Source: Bacteroidales bacterium (GTDB taxonomy: Bacteria > Bacteroidota > Bacteroidia > Bacteroidales > P3). From it: a stretch of DNA of 32,685 nt. Shown in pieces: positions 1 through 7,291 of this stretch; positions within the stretch are counted from its first letter, which is position 1, and every line of letters begins with the position of its first letter. A program made the position numbers and the translations under genes. The stretch is taken from contig JAEEIS010000195.1 of assembly GCA_016281475.1 (NCBI GenBank), positions 1-32,685 of the forward strand, written 5' to 3'. The notes below the pieces were generated by a model. That model had not been told where the DNA came from and did not search any database. It saw only the letters and a program-made list of their open reading frames with translations.

Positions 1-1
1 C

Positions 2-967
2 CTCTGCCACAAGTTTGTCCAAGGCACCACTGAGGGCAACGACATGGAAAACCTCACCAACCTCACTCAGCAGTTCCCCGATGCAGCCGCCGACATGGGC
101 CGATTCTGCAACGACTACCTACAGGTCTATAACACGGGTGTCCACTTTGCCTTCATCGCTTCAGTGCTGGCCATGCTCATCTCGCTCCTCATCTTCCTCG
201 GTGTTAAAAACCGCCTGCCCAACCCCGTCAAAAAAGCCGGTTCCAAGACCGAAGACTACACCCCCGAGGAGCGTCAGGCCAACGCCAAGGAGATCAAGCA
301 GCGCATGTATGCCCTCTATGCCGTGCTCGGCGTAGCCGTCTTCTTCTGGTTCTCATTCCACCAGAACGCCCAGTCGCTCTCCATCTTCGCCCGCGACTTT
401 GTCGACACCAGTGCCATCCCGCCTGAGATTCTGCAGTGCATCAACCCGTTCTTTGTCATCATTCTTACCCCCATCGTCATGTGGATATTCGCCTCTCTGG
501 CACGCAAAGGCAAGGAAGTTTCCACCCCGCGCAAGATAGCCATCGGTATGTTCATCGCTGCCTGCGCCTACATCTTCCTCATTTGCGTCGCAGTTGCCAA
601 CAACTACCCCTCTGGCGATGCTTTCAAAGCCCTGCCTGAGGCAACCAAGATGGCTATGAAGTCGAGTCCTTCGATACTGATTTTGACCTACTTCTTCCTG
701 ACAGTGGCGGAGTTGTTTATCTCGCCTCTGGGTCTGTCGTTCGTGTCGAAGATTGCTCCTAAGCACCTACAGGGTATCTGCCAGGGCCTGTGGCTGAGTG
801 CCACCGCTATTGGCAACCTCTTCATCTTCCTCGGTGTGAAGATGCTCAACGCCTTCCCGCACCAGTGGATGACATGGGGTGTGTTTGCCATCTTCTGCCT
901 CATCTCAATGGGCGTGATGCTGGGTATGCTCAAATGGCTCGAACGCATCACGGCCGACAGCAAATAG
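2..967 (+). CDS. POT-family proton-coupled peptide transporter, 3' part
   Basis: This is the C-terminal part of a proton-dependent oligopeptide transporter (POT/PTR, MFS superfamily), which brings di- and tripeptides through the inner membrane. The reading frame is open to the left edge, so the true start lies outside the window; the Met at 44 is internal. At least six hydrophobic segments are visible. Near the C-terminus, between about 660 and 830, is the POT-type stretch with TVAELFISPLGLSFV followed by KIAPKHLQG and a GLWLSATAIGN helix, which is characteristic of the family. The protein ends with a short basic/acidic tail (WLERITADSK). It is followed by an intrinsic terminator and faces sbcC convergently. 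The family is well supported; which peptides are carried cannot be told. Confidence 0.88.
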   Translation, partial: LCHKFVQGTTEGNDMENLTNLTQQFPDAAADMGRFCNDYLQVYNTGVHFAFIASVLAMLISLLIFLGVKNRLPNPVKKAGSKTEDYTPEERQANAKEIKQRMYALYAVLGVAVFFWFSFHQNAQSLSIFARDFVDTSAIPPEILQCINPFFVIILTPIVMWIFASLARKGKEVSTPRKIAIGMFIAACAYIFLICVAVANNYPSGDAFKALPEATKMAMKSSPSILILTYFFLTVAELFISPLGLSFVSKIAPKHLQGICQGLWLSATAIGNLFIFLGVKMLNAFPHQWMTWGVFAIFCLISMGVMLGMLKWLERITADSK

Positions 968-992
968 TCAGTATTATTAACTCATACATGTC

Positions 993-1021
993 AAAGCCGA
1001 CCCCGAAAAAGGGTCGGCTTT
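993..1021 (+). terminator. Intrinsic terminator after the peptide transporter
   Basis: A perfect 11-bp stem (AAAGCCGACCC pairing with GGGTCGGCTTT) closes a 7-base loop, CGAAAAA, 25 bases after the transporter stop. A short T-rich stretch (TGCTGTTTTG) follows on the plus strand, while the minus-strand side has no T run, so it mainly serves the transporter. The convergent sbcC stop is 12 bases beyond it. Confidence 0.75.
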
Positions 1022-1032
1022 GCTGTTTTGGG

Positions 1033-4000
1033 TCAATCGTGGATTATTTCCACGCGGCTGCGGCCTTCGCCGTGGCGGGTGACGCGGATTTGGGTGCGGA
1101 TGCGCTCGTTCAGCTCCTCGCGATGGGATATGATACCTACTCGACGATTGCTCTGTCCAGCAATGTCCTGTAGCTTCTCGAGGGTGGACATGACGCTGTC
1201 GAGGTTTTTTTGGTCGAGGGTGCCAAATCCTTCGTCAATGAAGAGGATATTGACGTTGAGGTCGGGCCGGTTGAGCGAGGATAGCGCAAGCGATAGGGCG
1301 AGCGACACCATGAAACGTTCGCCTCCCGACAGCACGGTGACACTGCGCACCTCGTCTTTGTTGTAGCGGTCGAGGACGAGGATGGAGAGCTTGTCGTTCT
1401 CCTCGTTGCAGGTGAGTGTGTAGCGGTCGGTGATTTGCTCCAGATAGAGGTTGGCGTTGTTGAGAAGGGGACGCAGGATATAGGTCTGCACCAGTGTGCG
1501 GAAGCGGGTGCCGCCGAAGTAGTGGTTCAGTTTGTCCCATCGGGCGAAGGTCTGCTGACTCTCTTCCAAGGCTTGTTGGGCATTGGCTAGCAGCTTTTGG
1601 TTGTCGGTGTTGGTTTCTAGTTGTTTCTTCGCAGTAGCGATGCGGGCATTCTCCTGTTCTTTTTGTTCGATGAGCTGCGTTTTTTGGCTCTTGAGCGCGT
1701 TGATGTCAGGGATGGGGTCGGTAGCTTGCAGTCCTAATGTTTCGCGGGTCTGGGCTATGCTTTTGGTGGCTTCGGCAAGGGCGTCGGTGGCGGAGCGGAA
1801 GTTCTCATCGGTCTGTTTGACGAACTGTTGGGCGGTGGGCAGAAGGGTGGCCTGGCGGATGAGGTGGTCGAGGTCTTGCTCGTTGCGGCCCGTTTGGCGG
1901 TACCAATTGTCCAGCACGGCGTGGCTCTGGCGGAGGGTGTCGTCGAGCATGTCGAGGCGGCTGTGTATGGCGGTGACAGAGGACGACAGCTTATTCCACT
2001 CCGACAAGATATTGGTGGAGGGGTGTTCCTGAGCTATATGGGTGGTGGAACTTGGGAATTGAGGATTGAGGATAGAGAATTGGGAGTTGAGGGTGCTGCG
2101 AATGTCGGATAGTTGGTGGAATTGGGTGTTGAGAATTGAGAGTTGAGAATTGAATGTGTCGTGTTCGGCTTTCCGTTGGCGGTATTCGTTGGCGGAGGTC
2201 TTTAGGCTGAGATGGGTTTGGGACAGCTGTTGCTGCCAGTCGGGGTAGAAGGGCGACAGTCGTTCCGACAGGGTGTTGGCAAGTTTTTGTAGCTCCTCTT
2301 TTTCGGTGGCAATTTGTCGGTTGAGGGTGTTGATACTCTCGGAGTTGATGTCGAGCGCGTGGGTGGCGTTGGAGAGATCTTTCTGCGCGGTGATGAGGGT
2401 GGTGTCCAACGGTTTTTTCTCTTTCAGCAGTTGCTGCCATTGGAGCTGGAGGGCTTCCACTTGCTGCCGATGCTGCTGGTAGGTGGTGATACTTTGATCG
2501 GTTTCCTGTAGAATGGCTTGTGCCCGCTCGGCGAAAGTGTCGTCGTAGGCGATGCCTTCTTTCTCCGTTGCCTGATGCAATGTCTTTTCGGCATCAAGTG
2601 TGGTGCGCTGTTGGTTGGCAAGGGCTTTCTCTTTGGCAGCAATCTGTCCGGCAAGGTTGTCGCGATCTTGCTGGGCTTTGTTTTGTTGCTCAAGGGCATG
2701 GCTGTAGTCGTGCGACCGCTGCAATTGTTCCTCTTTCAGAGGGGAAATGATTTGAGTTAGTTCCTCTTCGAGAGGCAGTTGAGCGATGGGCTGTCCGCAA
2801 AGGGGGCAGGTGTCGGCATGAATTTCTGCCATGCGTGCGCGGAGGCTCATGAGGGTGTCGTCGACGCTGCTACTCATGGTGGAGTAGCGTTTCATAGCTT
2901 CGTCTGAACGTAGTTTTGCCTGCTCGGTTTTCTGTTTGGCAAGAAGATAGTTTTCTTCGAGGGTCTTAAGACGTTCGCGAGCCTCGGCTATTTCCTTGGT
3001 GGCAGAGTCGATTGTCTGCTGTTGATCGACGAGTTGGCGATGCTGATTAATCCAGGATTCGAGATGGCTCTTCCGTTCGGCAAGTAGGGTCAGTTGCCGG
3101 TTGATGTTGTCGGGGTTGAGTGCGTCGCGTTGTTGCTGGATTTGCTGTATGGCGTGTTCCTTTGCCTTCACGGCCTCGTCGGCTTGTTTGAACGCTGCGG
3201 TAGCTTGGGCCACCTTGGTCTTTAATGGGTCGCTGGCACTCTGTGTCTTTGCCAGCTCGTCAGCGAGTTGCTGGGCTTTTTTCTCATGGGTTGCATAGGT
3301 GGTGAGATACACCAATGTCTCGTCGGCCTGAGCGTACAGCGTTTCGCGGTCGGCACATTGTTGCAGCCATTGCGACTGCTGTTCCAGTTGTTGCGTACCG
3401 AGGTCTAGTTGCTCTTTGCGCCAGTTGAGGTCGGAGGAGAGGATGCCGAAGGTGTCTTGGCAGCTTTTCAGTTGGGTCTGTGTGGCCGACTGCTCTTGTG
3501 TGGCCCTGCGCAGGAGTTGCAGTTGTTGGCGTTCCTGCTCGGTGGAGAGCCAGTCGGTGGCCAACTGCTTGTAGGAGAGGTATTCCTGTCTGGCTTGTAT
3601 AGCCTGCGTGGAGGCAATGCGTTGTCTGGCATTATCGGCTTTCTTTTCGTTGTCAATAATTTGCGAGACATGTCCAATCTGGTCTTCAACGAGCGAAATC
3701 TGCTGTTGCAGTTTTGCGACCGTCTGGCTCCGCTCTTCTATCTGTTGCGACAGCTCGTTGATCACCTCGGGCGGGAGGATGTGTGCTGCTTCGGTCTGAT
3801 AGGTCGTCTCGGCAATCTTTTTATGCTCATTGGCACGGTCGTAGAGGTTTTTGATAGCCATGCCGTAGGTGGAAAATTTCTCGGTATTGGTCAGTTGCTC
3901 CAATATTATCTCACGATCCTTTTTATCGCCACAGAGGAATGCCGCGAACTGCCCTTGGGCCAGCATCGCCATACGGTTGAATTGCTGGAAAGAGAGGCCG

Positions 4001-4476
4001 ATGGCGTGTTGTATGGGGTTGTCTCGAGTGTCGACTTTCACCTCGTCGGCATCGCCAATCTTTACTGTCCATAGGATATCGCGATATGTTCCGTTTCGGG
4101 TGTAGCCGAGTTCCAGTTTTGCCCGATAGTCGATGCCGTCGTTGCCCTCAAACAACACTTCGCTGTAACATTCATCTTTCGACGAGATACCTAGACGGGT
4201 GTATTGATGGAGGCTGTTGATGCTAATCGTCTCGCCTTGGCGGTTTTCGAAACGGTTCTCTGTAGGATTGGCCACGCCGGCAATGCGTGGGGTGGTCTTG
4301 TACAGGGCCATGGCAATGCCGTCGAGCAGCACGGTCTTGCCCACTCCGGTGTCGCCCGAGATGAGGAATATGTTGGCCGGTGTGCCTGTCGACGGGCTGA
4401 CAAGGTCGTGCTCGAAATCGATGTCGGCACGCTCGATGGAGGCAATGTTGCGCAGATGGAGTTCCTTGATTCTCAT
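1033..4476 (-). CDS. sbcC: Exonuclease subunit SbcC (Rad50-like SMC ATPase)
   Basis: SbcC is the ATPase arm of the SbcCD (Mre11-Rad50) nuclease, which opens hairpins and trims DNA ends during repair. The 1147-residue length fits the family. The N-terminal lobe has Walker A GDTGVGKT at residues 41-48. A long Gln/Glu/Lys-rich coiled coil follows, with the zinc-hook CPLCGQP at about 557-563. The second coil leads to the C-terminal lobe, with ABC signature VLSGGERFMVSLAL near 1050 and Walker B NILFIDEGFGTLD near 1080. The ATG overlaps the sbcD stop as ATGA, so the two are translationally coupled. An odd segment at about 773-811, with LNSQFSILNPQF-type sequence, interrupts the second coil; it is encoded by an AATTGAGA-type DNA repeat described separately. 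No frameshift is seen. Confidence 0.95.
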   Translation of the reverse strand: MRIKELHLRNIASIERADIDFEHDLVSPSTGTPANIFLISGDTGVGKTVLLDGIAMALYKTTPRIAGVANPTENRFENRQGETISINSLHQYTRLGISSKDECYSEVLFEGNDGIDYRAKLELGYTRNGTYRDILWTVKIGDADEVKVDTRDNPIQHAIGLSFQQFNRMAMLAQGQFAAFLCGDKKDREIILEQLTNTEKFSTYGMAIKNLYDRANEHKKIAETTYQTEAAHILPPEVINELSQQIEERSQTVAKLQQQISLVEDQIGHVSQIIDNEKKADNARQRIASTQAIQARQEYLSYKQLATDWLSTEQERQQLQLLRRATQEQSATQTQLKSCQDTFGILSSDLNWRKEQLDLGTQQLEQQSQWLQQCADRETLYAQADETLVYLTTYATHEKKAQQLADELAKTQSASDPLKTKVAQATAAFKQADEAVKAKEHAIQQIQQQRDALNPDNINRQLTLLAERKSHLESWINQHRQLVDQQQTIDSATKEIAEARERLKTLEENYLLAKQKTEQAKLRSDEAMKRYSTMSSSVDDTLMSLRARMAEIHADTCPLCGQPIAQLPLEEELTQIISPLKEEQLQRSHDYSHALEQQNKAQQDRDNLAGQIAAKEKALANQQRTTLDAEKTLHQATEKEGIAYDDTFAERAQAILQETDQSITTYQQHRQQVEALQLQWQQLLKEKKPLDTTLITAQKDLSNATHALDINSESINTLNRQIATEKEELQKLANTLSERLSPFYPDWQQQLSQTHLSLKTSANEYRQRKAEHDTFNSQLSILNTQFHQLSDIRSTLNSQFSILNPQFPSSTTHIAQEHPSTNILSEWNKLSSSVTAIHSRLDMLDDTLRQSHAVLDNWYRQTGRNEQDLDHLIRQATLLPTAQQFVKQTDENFRSATDALAEATKSIAQTRETLGLQATDPIPDINALKSQKTQLIEQKEQENARIATAKKQLETNTDNQKLLANAQQALEESQQTFARWDKLNHYFGGTRFRTLVQTYILRPLLNNANLYLEQITDRYTLTCNEENDKLSILVLDRYNKDEVRSVTVLSGGERFMVSLALSLALSSLNRPDLNVNILFIDEGFGTLDQKNLDSVMSTLEKLQDIAGQSNRRVGIISHREELNERIRTQIRVTRHGEGRSRVEIIHD
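2046..2156. repeat. AATTGAGA/AATTGGGA-type degenerate repeat inside sbcC
   Basis: Two clusters of near-identical short units (GGGAATTGAGGATTGAGGAT... at about 2055-2092, and GTTGAGAATTGAGAGTTGAG... at about 2128-2153) lie in the sbcC coding region. On the coding strand they read as ATTCTCAATTCT-type tandem sequence. The frame stays open and is translated as Leu/Asn/Ser/Gln/Phe-rich peptide (for example STLNSQFSILNPQF). The run is low in complexity and unlike the charged coiled coil around it. I know similar ATTCTCAATTCTCA sequences as scattered repeats of Bacteroidales genomes; that is recollection, not a search result. Confidence 0.7.
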
Positions 4477-5720
4477 TTTTTTGACCTCCCTTCTTCTTGA
4501 ATGTGTTGGTACTCGGTCTCAATCTCCTCAAAGGCACTACGTATCTCTTCAAGAGAGAGTCCGTTGTAGTGGTCTATGGTTTGTTCGATAAACTTCATTG
4601 GCTCTGTGGTCATCTGCTGTAGGTCTGCCACCTCGAAGATGAGCTTTTCGGTTCGTTCTTTCTTGTCGGGCAGGTTGGTCCATAATATCTTTGGATTGTA
4701 ACGAATCTCGTTGTTGTAGGGTTCAAGCAGGTCGTAGACCTGTTGGTTGAAGTCTGGAGATAGGTCGGTGGCATAATCCATCTTGAAACGGATGTACCCC
4801 CGTCCACCTTCGTTGGCAAAGGCCTTCACGACGTCGAGTGCCTCCTCTTGGCTTTGGGCGTAATGGTCGGCAGGCAGTTCGTTGAAATGACGCAACTCGT
4901 CGATACGTAGGCGGGTGAGTTGCACATCACCGCCATGATGCTCAATCTCCACTAGACTGACCGTGTGTGGATATTTCTCGTCGCAGCTAACGTGTAGCGC
5001 GCTGCCCGAATAGCGAATGATGCCCGCAGGGTAGTGGCTCACCTCTTCGTGTTCGTCGTTGGATTGGCCGATTGTCTGAGGGCGGTGGATATGTCCTAGG
5101 GCAAGGTAGTCGTACCCGTTGCCCATGTCGGTAGGGGCGAGGGTCTGGATGTGTCCGATGTCGAAATCGTGTCCGGTGAAGTCCATTCCCGCCACAGCCG
5201 TGTGTCCCATCATCACCACGGGGAGTCCGCTGGTGTTCTCTCTGTCCACATAGTCCAACAATGCCTGCAGGGTCTCTTTCTTTGGGGCGACTATGTAGGG
5301 CAGGGCGATGATATAGCCTTTCCCTTCGAGGCGGACAAGGTAGTCCTCCTGCCAGCCGTCGGGTTGAGAGGTGCAGTCGCTGGCTGGGGGACGACCAATC
5401 AGTGTCACTTTGCCAAGCCTCCACACCACGTTATCGGCTTGTATGCGCGAAGCCGAGTCGTGGTTGCCTGCGGTGATGACAATCAGCATCTCGGGATAGC
5501 GGTTGTGCAGGCGGACAAAATAATCGTTGAACGCATGTTTTGTGGCTGCACTTGGCTGTTGGATGTCGAATATGTCGCCACTCACCAGCAATGCGTCGGG
5601 ACTATACTTCCCGCACCAATGGTCGAGTTGATCAAAGAAATGCTGATGTTCGTCCTCGCGACCATAGTTTTGATACATGACCTGCCCTAGATGCAGGTCG
5701 GCAGTATGGAGAAATCTCAT
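4473..5720 (-). CDS. sbcD: Exonuclease subunit SbcD (Mre11-like nuclease)
   Basis: SbcD is the metallophosphoesterase nuclease that works with SbcC on double-strand ends and hairpins. All five phosphodiesterase motifs are visible: MRFLHTADLHLGQ at the start (Asp8, His10), LLVSGDIFD near residue 49, ITAGNHDS near 95, MMGHTAVAG near 185 and LALGHIHRP near 225. The 415-residue length fits the family, and a helical C-terminal capping region rich in Glu and Gln follows, as expected for the SbcC-binding part. The start is 12 bases after the stop of the upstream MutS-like gene, and the stop overlaps the sbcC ATG by 4 bases. The three genes therefore form one transcript. Confidence 0.95.
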   Translation of the reverse strand: MRFLHTADLHLGQVMYQNYGREDEHQHFFDQLDHWCGKYSPDALLVSGDIFDIQQPSAATKHAFNDYFVRLHNRYPEMLIVITAGNHDSASRIQADNVVWRLGKVTLIGRPPASDCTSQPDGWQEDYLVRLEGKGYIIALPYIVAPKKETLQALLDYVDRENTSGLPVVMMGHTAVAGMDFTGHDFDIGHIQTLAPTDMGNGYDYLALGHIHRPQTIGQSNDEHEEVSHYPAGIIRYSGSALHVSCDEKYPHTVSLVEIEHHGGDVQLTRLRIDELRHFNELPADHYAQSQEEALDVVKAFANEGGRGYIRFKMDYATDLSPDFNQQVYDLLEPYNNEIRYNPKILWTNLPDKKERTEKLIFEVADLQQMTTEPMKFIEQTIDHYNGLSLEEIRSAFEEIETEYQHIQEEGRSKK

Positions 5721-5732
5721 GGGTGGAAGTTT

Positions 5733-7118
5733 TTAATGCAATAAGTATTGTTTTGCCTGACGAATCATGTCGGGATGGCAGTTGAGCAGCTCGGCAATAC
5801 GCAGGGCCTCTTGAGGCACCTCGTCGCTAGTGTCGGCAATAAGCGAGTAGTCGATAAATCGGTTGATGGTCTGTGCAGTCAACGGCATGTCTGCCAGATG
5901 TTCCACAAAGCCTTTCACCCTGAGTCGTCGGCACTCCACTCCCAACTGGCTGTAGTGGGTGGTTATCATGGTGATGGAATTTCGTTGTTGCATGATGGAG
6001 ACAATCGCTTGCACCAGAGCCTTGCCCTCGACGGGATTGGTGGTGCGGGCAGGCTCGTCAATCAGTACTAGCAGGCGTTCTGTTTCGCTGCGTTTCATCA
6101 CGTCGCTGATGCGTGTAATCTCGGCAGCGTAACTGCTGAGGCCGTTCATCTCGTTCTGCTCGTCGCCGATACAGAACACCACGTCGTCCACAGGCTTCAT
6201 CCGCGCGCTTGTGGCAGGGACGGGAAATCCAAACTGGTACATCAGCTGTGCCACCCCGATGCTTTTCAGCAGTACGGTCTTGCCCGCCATATTGGCTCCG
6301 GTGACCAGCGTCACGCCTGGAGCTAGCTCGATGTCGATGGGTTGGTAGCGCAACCCCACTGCTTCGTTGTGCTGTTTGAGCCGTGGGTTGAACAACCCTA
6401 ACAACATGGGCTGGGCATCATTGTCTATATTGTCGGGCTTTTGGAGTTCCCATTGTTGTGCCAGCGTTGCACGTGCCAAGGTGAAGTCGATATAGGCCAT
6501 CTGCTCCAAAGTCTCCGTTAGCCTATCAGCGTAGGGCTGCAGCTGGTCGCACAGGCGGGCAATCACCTGCTGCTGTATGTCGTTCTGCTCTGCCAGCAGT
6601 TCGCCCATCAGCTGGTCGTCGGCTTGTTTCATCTGTCGGCGCAGGGGTGCCAGTCGGCTGTCGTAGCTGTCGTAGATATAGAAATTGGGTATACCCGTAT
6701 TGTCGGGGTCGAGCAGTTGGAACACCTCTGTCACATCAGGCAGGCCGAACAAGTCATCGGCTTGCAACTCGGCAAGGGCCTTGCGGCTGTGGCGGCACAA
6801 GAATGCGAGGTTCTTTACTTCAAACAGCTCCACTTCGTCGAGTAGAATGTGTGACCGCAGGCTGTTCAAGGTGGTACGCAGGTCGTGCAGCTGCATCAGT
6901 TGGTGCCGCAGCACGGTAAGGGGCTGGGCGTAAGTGGACGATTCGATCCGTTGGCGTAGTGTCGCCACTGAGTTTTGTTCCAGCTCTAATTCCTGAGGTG
7001 AGGTGAGCAGTGGCTGCTCGAGCATCCTCCGCCGTCCTGCTGACGACATCAGTTCCATGTTTTCCGTCACATACGCCAGTCCGGGCACCTCCTTTATCTT
7101 ATTTTGCAATATCATCAT
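5733..7118 (-). CDS. MutS-like ATPase without mismatch-recognition domain (KamC-like)
   Basis: This 461-residue protein has the MutS core and ATPase domains only: helices at about 1-220, then Walker A GANMAGKT (274-281), the GLSSYAAEI segment (about 326-334), Walker B LLVLIDEP (349-356) and the H-loop ITTHYSQL (385-392). It lacks the N-terminal mismatch-binding domain (Phe-x-Glu) and is about half the length of MutS, so a mismatch-repair role is unlikely. It also lacks the nuclease tail of MutS2. The DEPARTTNPVEG stretch in place of the usual DELGRGTST, together with GLSSYAAEI, resembles my recollection of KamC, an ATPase reactivating lysine 5,6-aminomutase. A KamB-like gene lies 5 kb away, which supports that reading; the aminomutase itself is not in the window. 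It is the first gene of the operon with sbcD and sbcC, and the promoter lies 26 bases upstream. Family certain, KamC role inferred. Confidence 0.75.
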   Translation of the reverse strand: MMILQNKIKEVPGLAYVTENMELMSSAGRRRMLEQPLLTSPQELELEQNSVATLRQRIESSTYAQPLTVLRHQLMQLHDLRTTLNSLRSHILLDEVELFEVKNLAFLCRHSRKALAELQADDLFGLPDVTEVFQLLDPDNTGIPNFYIYDSYDSRLAPLRRQMKQADDQLMGELLAEQNDIQQQVIARLCDQLQPYADRLTETLEQMAYIDFTLARATLAQQWELQKPDNIDNDAQPMLLGLFNPRLKQHNEAVGLRYQPIDIELAPGVTLVTGANMAGKTVLLKSIGVAQLMYQFGFPVPATSARMKPVDDVVFCIGDEQNEMNGLSSYAAEITRISDVMKRSETERLLVLIDEPARTTNPVEGKALVQAIVSIMQQRNSITMITTHYSQLGVECRRLRVKGFVEHLADMPLTAQTINRFIDYSLIADTSDEVPQEALRIAELLNCHPDMIRQAKQYLLH

Positions 7119-7143
7119 GGTGTGAGATTCCTTTTTTACGTTG

Positions 7144-7151
7144 CAAATTTA
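7144..7151 (-). promoter_or_regulatory. Bacteroidota -7 box of the MutS-like/sbcDC operon
   Basis: Read on the minus strand the sequence is TAAATTTG, an exact match to the TAnnTTTG -7 box. It is 26 bases upstream of the MutS-like start and sits in an AT-rich intergenic stretch. No TTG at the usual -33 spacing is clear, so strength cannot be judged. Confidence 0.55.
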
Positions 7152-7232
7152 CACAATTGTTTTCAATTATTATATGTATGGGCGAAAATATTTTACCACA
7201 TCTCTGCCCGATAGGATGTTACGGTGCGGTAG

Positions 7233-7272
7233 TAAAAAAAGAAGAGGGTGTCTCAGTTGTGAGACACCCTCT
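7233..7272 (-). terminator. Strong intrinsic terminator of the surface-protein operon
   Basis: A perfect 13-bp stem (AGAGGGTGTCTCA with TGAGACACCCTCT at 7243-7255 and 7260-7272) encloses a 4-base loop. On the minus strand it is followed by a T-rich run (CTTTTTTTAC; the plus-strand A run is 7233-7240). It begins 20 bases after the stop of the 656-residue repeat protein. It ends the four-gene minus-strand operon and lies just upstream of the next operon's promoter region. Confidence 0.9.
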
Positions 7273-7291
7273 CCGTTGGTGGTATTATTGA

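Noticed and set aside
5733..7118. Mismatch-repair MutS or MutS2
   Set aside because: The mismatch-recognition domain, the connector and the Smr nuclease tail are all missing, and the length is about half that of either.
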